Assembly (NCBI RefSeq): GCF_016862935.1
Contig: NZ_BONX01000007.1
Span: 1 to 64,000, forward strand
Direction of reading: 5' to 3'
Source: Plantactinospora mayteni
Lineage (GTDB): Bacteria; Actinomycetota; Actinomycetes; Mycobacteriales; Micromonosporaceae
Length of the DNA: 64,000 bases
Shown: positions 16,669-23,558 of the stretch, in pieces
Numbering within the stretch: the stretch's first letter is position 1
How the letters are laid out: every line of letters starts with the position of its first letter
The notes under the pieces: generated by a model
Database searches by the model: none
Seen by the model: only the letters and a program-made list of their open reading frames with translations
Told to the model about the DNA's origin: nothing
Translations under genes and position numbers: made by a program

Positions 16669-16731
16669 ATGGCCACATCGCACCACGCCACCTCCGCCTA
16701 CCGGCGGCCTCGACCGGGGTACGCGTCATGA
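16669..16731 (+). CDS. 20-aa leader peptide coupled to the ComM-like gene
   Basis: ATG 16669 follows GAAGGAG (16652-16658) with ten bases between them, a better context than any start of the ATPase itself. The frame reads MATSHHATSAYRRPRPGYAS and stops at TGA 16729-16731, which overlaps the ATPase ATG (16728) as ATGA. Translation of the ATPase is therefore probably coupled to this leader. It is basic and tyrosine-containing; whether the peptide has a function of its own is unknown. Confidence 0.6.
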   Translation: MATSHHATSAYRRPRPGYAS

Positions 16732-18254
16732 GCTACGCCACGGCCACGTCAGTGAGCCTGTCCGGTATCACCGGCCGTCTCGTGCCGGTTCAGGCCGCAC
16801 CCGCCACCGGCCAGCCCGGCGGCGTCGTCATCCTCGGCCCGGACGGGCGCAGCATGGAAGAGGCCCGCGACCGGGTCCGCGCCGGCATCGCCAACGCTGG
16901 CCTTTCCCTTCCCGGGCATAGGGTGACCGTCACCCTGCCGCCGTCCGACGACCCGGCACCAGGCTCCGGCACCGATCTGGCCATGGCGGCGGTCATCCTG
17001 TCCACCGCCGGGCTGTTCCCACCGAGCGTGCTGGACGCGGCGGCGGTCATCGGCGAGATCGGCCTCGACGGCACCGTCCGCCCGGTGCGGGGCGTGCTGC
17101 CGATGGTGACCGCTGCCGCCGACCTTGGCATGCGCACGGTCGTCGTCCCGGCGGCCAACGCCGACGAGGCCCGCCTCGTGTCCGGCGTCACCGTCGTCGC
17201 TGTCGCGTCCCTGCAGCAGTTCGCCAGGTGGGCCAGCACCGGCGCGCACCCGCCGACGCCGACGTCTGCCACCGACCAGCGGCTCGGCAACGGTGACGGG
17301 TACGTCGGCGATCTGGTCCACGTGCCCGCCGCGATGACGAAGGCCCGCCGGGCATTGGAGGTGGCTGCGGCCGGCGGTCACCACCTCGGCCTAGTCGGGC
17401 CGCCCGGAGCCGGCAAGACGCTGATCGCGCAATCCCTGCCCTCGCTGCTGCCGGACCTCGACGACGCCGCCGCGTTGGAGGTGGCCGCGCTCCGCTCGGC
17501 CGCCGGGGTGACCCCGCCCGGTGGAGGGCTGATGCGCAGGCCACCGTTTCGGGCGCCGCACCACACCGCCAGCCTTCCCGCGCTGCTCGGCGGCGGACCA
17601 CGCGACTCGTACCCGGGGGCGGTCAGCCTGGCCCACCACGGCGTGCTCTACCTGGACGATGCCCCGGAGTTCGGCAACCGGGCACTGGCGGCGCTGCGCC
17701 ACCCGCTCGATATCGGTCAGGTCATGCTCGCCGGAGCCCGCCGCGCCGTGACCTACCCGGCCCGGTTCCAGCTCGTCCTCGCCGCACAGCCCTGCCCGTG
17801 CGCCCGCCCGAACGGCGTCGACTTGTGCACTTCGTGTTCGGACCTGGACCGACGCCGCTACCTGGCCCGGATGGCGGACCTGTGGCGGCGTACCGACATC
17901 CGCCTGCGCCTCGATGTGATGAACCCGACCGACGCGGCGGTCGGCGATTCCTCCGCCGTGGTCGCCGCACGGGTCGCCTCCGCCCGCGAGCACGCCGCAG
18001 ACCGATGGGCCGCGCTCGGCTACCGCGTCAACGCCGAGATCCCCGGCGAGATCCTGCGCACCGGCGTGTGCGCGCTGCCCACCTGCGACATCAACCCGCT
18101 GCTGCACCTGCGGCATGTGGGCACCGTCTCCGACGACGGCCATGACCGCATCCTGCGCATCGCCTGGACGCTCTGCGACCTGCGCGGCGCGGACCGTCCC
18201 GACCTCGACGACGTCACCGCCGCCATCGACCTGCACATCGACCGGCAGCCCTGA
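16728..18254 (+). CDS. YifB/ComM family Mg-chelatase-like AAA+ ATPase
   Basis: The 508-residue length is typical of YifB/ComM. An N-terminal Lon-protease-like fold (about residues 5-165; SGTDLAMAAVILSTAGLFPP, IGEIGLDGTVRPVRGVLPMV) precedes an AAA+ module with Walker A GPPGAGKTLIAQSLPSLLPD, the PFRAPHHTASLPALLGG segment, and Walker B GVLYLDDAPEF. A cysteine group follows (AQPCPCARPNGVDLCTSC), and LRRTG-like sensor parts occur later. ComM is a bidirectional helicase promoting branch migration during natural transformation; on a mobile element it may help recombination or establishment. Usual YifB proteins have DE in Walker B, whereas here it is LDDAPEF. The start is set by the ATGA overlap with the leader ORF. 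The family is sure, the role on this element inferred. Confidence 0.85.
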   Translation: MSYATATSVSLSGITGRLVPVQAAPATGQPGGVVILGPDGRSMEEARDRVRAGIANAGLSLPGHRVTVTLPPSDDPAPGSGTDLAMAAVILSTAGLFPPSVLDAAAVIGEIGLDGTVRPVRGVLPMVTAAADLGMRTVVVPAANADEARLVSGVTVVAVASLQQFARWASTGAHPPTPTSATDQRLGNGDGYVGDLVHVPAAMTKARRALEVAAAGGHHLGLVGPPGAGKTLIAQSLPSLLPDLDDAAALEVAALRSAAGVTPPGGGLMRRPPFRAPHHTASLPALLGGGPRDSYPGAVSLAHHGVLYLDDAPEFGNRALAALRHPLDIGQVMLAGARRAVTYPARFQLVLAAQPCPCARPNGVDLCTSCSDLDRRRYLARMADLWRRTDIRLRLDVMNPTDAAVGDSSAVVAARVASAREHAADRWAALGYRVNAEIPGEILRTGVCALPTCDINPLLHLRHVGTVSDDGHDRILRIAWTLCDLRGADRPDLDDVTAAIDLHIDRQP

Positions 18255-18295
18255 CGGCCGACTCCAACCACCCGCGCGCCGCGGGAAACCGCCGT

Positions 18296-18329
18296 GCGTC
18301 TTCGCCGCCCGCCCGGACGGCGAAGACGC
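18296..18329 (+). terminator. Perfect 12-bp hairpin after the ComM-like gene
   Basis: GCGTCTTCGCCG (18296-18307) and CGGCGAAGACGC (18318-18329) pair over a 10-base loop, 41 bases after the stop. The next gene's GAAAGGA lies directly downstream. Confidence 0.65.
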
Positions 18330-18358
18330 CCATCGCACGAAAGGACGCTGACCCTTCC

Positions 18359-19057
18359 ATGACCAGGCCACCGAAAGCCATCCCACCTTGCCTCATCTGC
18401 CGGCAAGCCCCCGGGCACGGCGAGCTGTGTCCGTCTGACGACGACGAAGCTACCTACTACCTGCAACATCCCCTTCCGGACGGCCACCGCGACTGGACCC
18501 CCGCCGGCATCCGCTACACCGGCACCCCCGCGCGCCGCACGGCGGTCCGCGCGGTCATGGCCACCACCTGCTGGGTCCGGATGCACGGCAAGCCGAACCT
18601 GCCGATGTCACCCGGGCTGCTGATCAACCAGATCCTCGCCACGTTCGGCAGCTCCGCGTCCAAGACCGCCCGGATCGGCTACACCAGCGACTTCCTGACC
18701 ACCCTGGACTGCCGCTGCGATCCGTGGCGCTGCATCCACGACCACGACGCCCCCAACGGCGTTGCCCCGGACTGGCTCACCCACCCCAGGCTGGACCCGG
18801 ACCTCGTGGTCTACGTGCCGCTGGTCGCGGTCGAGATCCGCTGGGCCGACCTGTGGCAGACCTACTGGTTCGCCGACGCGGGCGGCGGCGCGGTGAGCCT
18901 GGCCATCGACTCGATCCCTGAGATCAGTCCGCCCGGCATCACGGTGGCGTGTCACCGCCGCTGGTGTGACCTGTGTCCGGGAAGCAGCAAGCCCGGCGCT
19001 CGCGCCAAGGCTCCCACGCCATGTCCGTGTTCCTGCCACGCGGGGACGCCGTCGTGA
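18359..19057 (+). CDS. Cys-rich hypothetical protein of the integrative element (232 aa)
   Basis: The ATG at 18359 begins TRPPKAIPPCLICRQAPGHG. Cysteine pairs occur near the N-terminus (CLIC), in the middle (LDCRCDPWRCIHDHD) and at the C-terminus (RRWCDLCPG, PCPCSCH), suggesting bound zinc. The central region (about 60-120) is helical, and the stretch WADLWQTYWFADAGGGAVSL is aromatic. The stop overlaps the next GTG by 4 bases, so the two Cys-rich proteins are translationally coupled. I do not recognise the family; a nucleic-acid-binding or structural role in the element is possible. High third-position GC supports a real gene. Confidence 0.7.
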   Translation: MTRPPKAIPPCLICRQAPGHGELCPSDDDEATYYLQHPLPDGHRDWTPAGIRYTGTPARRTAVRAVMATTCWVRMHGKPNLPMSPGLLINQILATFGSSASKTARIGYTSDFLTTLDCRCDPWRCIHDHDAPNGVAPDWLTHPRLDPDLVVYVPLVAVEIRWADLWQTYWFADAGGGAVSLAIDSIPEISPPGITVACHRRWCDLCPGSSKPGARAKAPTPCPCSCHAGTPS

Positions 19058-19470
19058 CTGAGGCGCGGGTGATGCGGATCGCCACCGGCGAGACCCGACA
19101 GATCACGACGTGGTTCGTGGGCGGCTGGTTCAACTGCCCGTGGTGCGGGGCGGCGAACCCGCCCGAGGCGCAGCACTGTGACAACCCGGCGTGCTGGGCG
19201 TCGAAGCACGCCACCGCCGAACACGTCCGCGCCGAGCAGGACCGCCGAGCCCGTGAGGCCGCCGAGCGTGAGCAGCGGCTGCGAGCCGCCGAGGCGCAGG
19301 CCGCGGGGCAGCAGCGCTACCAGGAGCAGCGGGCGGCGCTGTGGGCCGAGCGGGTCGCCACGGCCACCGAGCGGGGCGCCTGTCTGACCTGCCTGCGCCG
19401 CTCGCGGTGGGAGACCGAACCGCGGTACCGGCGGCACCGGCGCACGGACTTCCACACCGCGAAGGCGTGA
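19054..19470 (+). CDS. Zinc-ribbon protein with coiled coil (138 aa)
   Basis: GTG 19054 is preferred because it forms a GTGA overlap with the preceding stop; ATG 19021 is an alternative start in the same frame. The product has a zinc-ribbon (FNCPWCGAANPPEAQHC, then CDNPACW) at about residues 28-50. A charged helix follows (AEQDRRAREAAEREQRLRAA, about 60-100) that could form a coiled coil, then a C-terminal CLTCLRRSRW. The function is unknown; the architecture suggests binding of nucleic acid or of a partner. It is the last clear gene of this element block. Confidence 0.7.
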   Translation: MTEARVMRIATGETRQITTWFVGGWFNCPWCGAANPPEAQHCDNPACWASKHATAEHVRAEQDRRAREAAEREQRLRAAEAQAAGQQRYQEQRAALWAERVATATERGACLTCLRRSRWETEPRYRRHRRTDFHTAKA

Positions 19471-19567
19471 GCCGTGGCAGCCCGTGCGGGCGCCTGCCAG
19501 TCCCGGGCACCTCCACCCACACCTGCGTTGCACCGACGATTCCTACCACGACAAAGGAGACCATCGA

Positions 19568-19712
19568 ATGCCACTCATCGAGGTGCGTGACCAGGCGTAG
19601 GGTGCCCAACGACGCCGACGAGTGGCACGCCACCCACTTCGACGGCGCTGGTCACCGCGACTACCACCGGTGGACGTTGGAGCGTGGCGCCGGCCGCATG
19701 TACCGATTCTGA
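19568..19712 (+). pseudogene. Frameshifted small element gene
   Basis: ATG 19568 has AAAGGAGACC upstream and reads MPLIEVRDQA before TAG at 19598. A second frame resumes at once from GTG 19602 and reads PNDADEWHATHFDGAGHRDY and on to MYRF before TGA at 19712. Together they look like one protein of about 47 aa with a one- or two-base frameshift at the junction. Two tiny coupled ORFs are the alternative. No family is recognised. Confidence 0.45.
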
Positions 19713-19720
19713 TCCGCACT

Positions 19721-19757
19721 GGTGCCGGGCATTCCCCGCGTGGGGGTGCCCGGCACC
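19721..19757 (+). terminator. Perfect 11-bp hairpin at the end of the element block
   Basis: GGTGCCGGGCA (19721-19731) and TGCCCGGCACC (19747-19757) pair across a 15-base loop that itself contains complementary CCCC and GGGG. It lies just after the frameshifted small gene and probably ends this transcript. No T-run follows. Confidence 0.65.
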
Positions 19758-19842
19758 ATCGAGTGCGGCCTTCCGGCCGCGCAGCCGGCCCTTTCGTGTT
19801 TCTGGCGAAATCATCCCAGCCCAGCCGTCGCTGACGGGTGCT

Positions 19843-20420
19843 TCACACGGGTGGGATGACCGTGACGCCCGGCCAGCGCTGTTGGGGTTGGTGGCGGGCG
19901 AGCCTGGCGAGTGACTGTTGGACGCTGACGCGTCGGGGGTTGCGCCGCCATACGTTGAGGAGATCAGCCAGGCCAAGTGGGGCGCAGATCCCGATGTCGC
20001 TGTCTTCGTGCAGGAGGACCGCGACAGCGGTGGCGGTTTCGGGCCAGGTTGCCACCGCGTCCGCGATCGAGGTCAGCGGCTCGACCGGACCACCGCCGAA
20101 CTTGCTCGGATACCAGGTGTGGACCGCCGCCTGGTTGCGTGCCCCCCCCACGGCACCTGCGGGCACCGTCGATGCAGCCGCCCTGTGATCCGATCGTCGT
20201 TGGCTCGGTTGAGATCATGCGGGTCGAAGAAGGCGACATCGACGTCACGGACCCGCTCGGGCGAGAACCCTGACCCGTACCGTTCGCCCCAGACCAAGCG
20301 GCGAAGGACCTCGGCATTGGGGTTGGCCGTGCGCGGGGTGGCCAGGAGGGCGTCGGCGGCGGCGAGGCTGACACTTCCGCCGCGTAGGGCGACGACCTTC
20401 GGCGCCGCGCTCAGGCCGGC
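19843..20420 (-). pseudogene. Nucleotidyltransferase family protein, frameshifted
   Basis: On the minus strand, the first frame shows VWGERYGSGFSPERVRDVDV then AFFDPHDL, and the next frame continues ARNQAAVHTWYPSKFGG, then SIADAVATWPETATAVAVLL and APLGLADLL. This is the order expected for the nucleotidyltransferase family (PF06042-like, with RDVDVxFFDP). The break is at a run of eight C (20142-20149): two fewer bases would join the frames. It may be a true slippage mutation or a sequencing error. The upstream part (LRGGSVSLAAADALLATPRT) is in the first frame without a clear start. The family's substrate is unknown. Nothing nearby suggests an operon. Confidence 0.6.
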
Positions 20421-20701
20421 CGTCGCGCGCCGGTGGTGATGTACCGGATAACGTGCCGGACGTCGCGGTGGGCCGCGTATATCTCGACGACGCCGCGGAT
20501 CGCGCCGCGCAGGCCCTCACGCACGGCCGGGCCCTGCCCCGGCTCGGGCAGCTCGTTGGCCCAGATCCCGAAGCCGGACTTGGCGTCGAAGTGGTCGCCG
20601 CTGCGCTGCGCCCCGCTGATCGAGACGTTTGTGAAGATGGTGTCGGTGACCGCGTCTCCGGTTGGCTGCCGGTGTACACCCCGAGGCGGCACGGTACCCA
20701 A
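20411..20701 (-). CDS. Hypothetical protein or fragment (96 aa)
   Basis: The product reads TNVSISGAQRSGDHFDAKSG and later EGLRGAIRGVVEIYAAHRDV, with good third-position GC in the second half, which suggests a true coding region or the C-terminal end of a larger one. The first 20 residues look like run-on sequence, so the true start is unclear. It overlaps the start of the decayed nucleotidyltransferase in another frame. I do not recognise a family. Confidence 0.35.
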   Translation of the reverse strand: MGTVPPRGVHRQPTGDAVTDTIFTNVSISGAQRSGDHFDAKSGFGIWANELPEPGQGPAVREGLRGAIRGVVEIYAAHRDVRHVIRYITTGARRPA

Positions 20702-20878
20702 ACAACATGCCGATCATGAACGTCGCCGAAGTGTTACCGAAAGAAGCTAACGAACTGTCCTCTGCCAATGAAGGTGAGGTAGGCCAAGCCGCTGACCTGC
20801 GGTGCCTCATCTTCGATGGCGAAGTGTGGCGACATTCTTGCCATCAGAGTTGAGGCATGTTCGTTGCGCCGTGGCGGA

Positions 20879-21394
20879 CTACTCCTCGAAGGAGGCTGAC
20901 GCGGTCAAGCGATCGACGAAGGTGCGGAAGTCCGGTGCGAGCACCAGCTCATGGCCCATCTCGTTGTCGATCCAGGCAACCGGTGGCTGTCCGGCTGGTC
21001 CGCAGTCTCGGTAGTCGAGGGCGAGCCAGTAGTGTCCTTCGCCGCTGAGCAGGACCACTGGTGACGGAAGCTCCCACTCTTGAACCAGGTATGGCGTGTC
21101 GAGCAGCGTGATCGTCTCAGCTTGCCCGGCGGGTCCGATCCCGTGGAGGTGATTGAAGGGAACGTGATCTTCTGCGTAGAAGTTCGCCTCGGCGGGGCAG
21201 GCGTCCCAGGCGTCGGCGATGATGCCGCCATTCTGGATCCGAAGCAGGTGGATGAGGTCGGGCGGCAAGGTGACACCGAGTTGCGCTTCTGCGTCGACGA
21301 TCAGTTCGTCCGTTAACGGCGGCAGGCGGAGATGCTCGATCTCCGGGTGCCAGAAACTGACCGCGACTTGGTCGAACGATGCCATGCTGATCAT
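20879..21394 (-). CDS. SMI1/KNR4 (SUKH) family protein
   Basis: The 171-aa product has the SUKH pattern: an N-terminal helix with LTDELIVDAEAQLGVTLPPD, LIHLLRIQNGG at about residues 45-58, and later LALDYRDCGPAGQPPVAWID, where acidic and Trp/Asp positions match the family. SUKH proteins are best known as immunity proteins against secreted polymorphic toxins. No cognate toxin gene is visible next to it; the upstream neighbours are an ankyrin fragment and an unknown 315-aa gene. Its start overlaps the ankyrin stop by 4 bases. The family call is good; the immunity role is inferred from the family. Confidence 0.75.
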   Translation of the reverse strand: MISMASFDQVAVSFWHPEIEHLRLPPLTDELIVDAEAQLGVTLPPDLIHLLRIQNGGIIADAWDACPAEANFYAEDHVPFNHLHGIGPAGQAETITLLDTPYLVQEWELPSPVVLLSGEGHYWLALDYRDCGPAGQPPVAWIDNEMGHELVLAPDFRTFVDRLTASASFEE

Positions 21395-21672
21395 GGTGTC
21401 ATGCCTGCCGTATCGATATCTCCGCCAGCGGGTAGGAGGTCGGCGGCCGTCGTTCGGGCGGGTCGGCCGGCCCAGGCGCGGATTACCTCTGCGGCGAGCC
21501 AGTGGCCTCGGGACTCGGCGTCTTCTAAGGGCGTGGCGCCGGTGGGGTCGCGGCGTTGTGGATCCGCGCCCCGAGCGAGCAGGAGAGAGGTCATGTCGGC
21601 GTGGGCGTGTTCTGCCGCCCGGCGCTCACGGCTGGCCGAATGCCTGCCTGACGACGACGTACGGCGTTCCAT
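21391..21672 (-). pseudogene. Ankyrin-repeat protein fragment
   Basis: The product contains about one and a half ankyrin repeats (ADMTSLLLARGADPQRRDPT, GATPLEDAESRGHWLAAEVI). The first 20 residues overlap the end of the 315-aa gene and look non-native, so this appears to be the C-terminal end of a longer ankyrin protein. The stop overlaps the SUKH start by 4 bases, so it may still be translated. Ankyrin and SUKH proteins often occur together in immunity arrays, which fits decay of such an array. Confidence 0.5.
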
Positions 21673-22573
21673 AGAGTCGGAAGCCGACCTTTGCGAGTGA
21701 CCATTGTGACATCAGTCCACCCTCGGCCTCGCACGCCTTGACCAGGTGGTTGACGAGTTCCTCGTCGTCGAGAGGGTCGGGGATCTCGCAGACGACGGCC
21801 AGCCTCTCCGGGGAACGGACCGTCAGCTGCCACGTCTCGCCGGTCTTGGCCGGCGCCTGCACCTGTGCGGAGTGGAAGTGGTACTCGGGTCCACCACCGA
21901 CCTCGAATGTCCGCCCGATCGGATCCAGGTCGACACCGAGGTAGACGGCCATGTGGGCCAGCTGCCACAGGTGCCGGGAGACCTCGGCGGCGCGTTTCGG
22001 GCCGAGAGCAATCTGGGCCTTACGCAGGGCTTGCACGTCATCGCTGTGCACTGCCAGCCCGGGGCCGATAAGGCCGAGCGGCCTCGGGTCGGGCCCGGAG
22101 CCGCGAAACACGCGGTCGGCGGGACGGCCGGCGTGGAGGTTGAGCAACGATCGGACTTCTTCACCAAGTTCTTCACTGACCCCGGCCGCAGCCCGTTCCG
22201 GCAGCAGGTCCAAGACACCGTTGATGCCGCCGAGCTCGTAGGTGAGGACGGCGGTGATGTAGCTGTACCACAGGCTGTGGAAGAACCCGCCAGTCAGCTG
22301 CTGCCCCGCCGCGTCGTCGAGGAACACGCGCAGGTGCAGGTCAGGGAACTTCTCGTGGGCCTGGCGCGGGTTGCCGGTCGGCTCGGTCGTCCTAACGACT
22401 GGTTCGGCGGCGCACGCGGAGATTCGATTGAGCCGGGCGACGAGGTCGGTGGCTAGACCAAAGTCGGTGACTGTGGTGACCGTGACGGTCGCCGGATACC
22501 CGTTCGGGGTGAGGAAGGTGGCCAGGACCGGGAACCGGAAGCGCTGGTCGCAGTTGACCGAGTACAAGGTCAT
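21626..22573 (-). CDS. Hypothetical protein (315 aa)
   Basis: ATG 22573 is chosen because AAAGGA lies about ten bases upstream; the frame is open to 22636. The product starts TLYSVNCDQRFRFPVLATFL, a beta-rich N-terminal part with TVTVTTVTDFGLATDL, followed by a helical middle with LLPERAAAGVSEELGEEVRS and a C-terminal VGFRLYGTPYVVVRQAFG. No membrane segment or catalytic motif is apparent. I do not recognise a family. It lies upstream of the ankyrin fragment and the SUKH gene on the same strand and may be co-transcribed with them. Confidence 0.6.
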   Translation of the reverse strand: MTLYSVNCDQRFRFPVLATFLTPNGYPATVTVTTVTDFGLATDLVARLNRISACAAEPVVRTTEPTGNPRQAHEKFPDLHLRVFLDDAAGQQLTGGFFHSLWYSYITAVLTYELGGINGVLDLLPERAAAGVSEELGEEVRSLLNLHAGRPADRVFRGSGPDPRPLGLIGPGLAVHSDDVQALRKAQIALGPKRAAEVSRHLWQLAHMAVYLGVDLDPIGRTFEVGGGPEYHFHSAQVQAPAKTGETWQLTVRSPERLAVVCEIPDPLDDEELVNHLVKACEAEGGLMSQWSLAKVGFRLYGTPYVVVRQAFGQP

Positions 22574-22832
22574 CAGGCGCCGAGGTCCTTTCGCCAGTCG
22601 AGCCCGATGCCGCATCGTACGGCAACAGACCGGCACTCGGCCCGCCGAGGTTCTAATTGCACGTCCAACAGACCAGGTTCACTGACAAAACCGCGCGTCG
22701 GACATCCTTTGTTGGCACGGACACAGTTCACTGGCAAAGGACAGTCGCGGAGCTTGTGGAAGGCGGCACGGCCGGCGGAGCCTGCCGTGTACTGGGTTGC
22801 CATCGGTCTTTGCCAGTCATGACCGGGTGAGC

Positions 22833-23558
22833 TCAGAGGACGCCCGCGACGACCACGATCAGAAGCGACCCGGCGATCAGGTAGGTGCCCAGAGGAACCG
22901 GTGACGGCGCCGTGCCGGTCATCCGGCGGATGGGAATGGTGGCGGCGGCCAGGCTGTGTCCGAGTACGGCCGCGACGGCGATGAGGCGCCAGTCCAGCCA
23001 GCCGACGCCGATGCCGATTGGGACGGCCACGGCCACGTCGCCCAGGCCGAGGCCGCCGCGTGTGGCGGCGTGGATGAGGGCGTAGAAGCCGGCCAGGCAC
23101 GCGGCACCGACGATCGCGCTCCACCAGGCCGAGGCGGACGCGGTGACGGGCGTCAGCAGCAGGACCGTGCCGGCGGTTGTTGCGAGGGTGAGCCGGTGCG
23201 GCAGGCGCAGCACGGCGGCATCGATGAGGGCCAGCACGAGCAGGCCGAGGCTCCACCAGGTGTAGGCGGCCAGCTCCCAGCCACGCGTACCGCTGGCGGC
23301 CAGCAGCCCGAACGCCACGACTGCGACGAGTTCGACGGCGTACGGTGGAGCGCCGACTCGCGCCTGGCAGGTGCGGCACTGGCCCGACGGCGTGCACGCG
23401 GCGGGCCACAACGCGGTGGCGCAGACCGGGCACCCGGTCCGCCACGGCTGGTCTGCGGGAACGCTGTGGTGGGCGATCAGCCAGCGCAGCAGCGGCGTGA
23501 CGGCGAGGGCGTAGGCGAGCTGGTGCGGCCGGTGCCGGATGGCGGTCGGGGTGCTCAC
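22833..23558 (-). CDS. Prepilin peptidase (A24 family)
   Basis: This is an integral-membrane aspartic protease that would cleave the Flp- and TadE-like prepilins of this operon after the Gly of their class III leaders. GTG 23558 overlaps the preceding stop by 4 bases (GTGA). Visible features are the zinc-type cysteines CPVCATALWPAACTPSGQC and CRTC near residue 45, the first Asp region LVLALIDAAVLRLPHRLT, and the GLGLGDVAVAVPIG motif with the second catalytic Asp. About seven hydrophobic segments are present. At 241 aa it matches bifunctional-type sizes, but a methylase function is not certain. It is the last gene of the pilus operon. Confidence 0.85.
   Translation of the reverse strand: MSTPTAIRHRPHQLAYALAVTPLLRWLIAHHSVPADQPWRTGCPVCATALWPAACTPSGQCRTCQARVGAPPYAVELVAVVAFGLLAASGTRGWELAAYTWWSLGLLVLALIDAAVLRLPHRLTLATTAGTVLLLTPVTASASAWWSAIVGAACLAGFYALIHAATRGGLGLGDVAVAVPIGIGVGWLDWRLIAVAAVLGHSLAAATIPIRRMTGTAPSPVPLGTYLIAGSLLIVVVAGVL

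Noticed and set aside
19568-19601. TAG at 19,598 as a recoded codon
   Set aside because: A recoded stop would leave the two pieces out of frame with one another, and no hairpin follows; a simple frameshift fits better.
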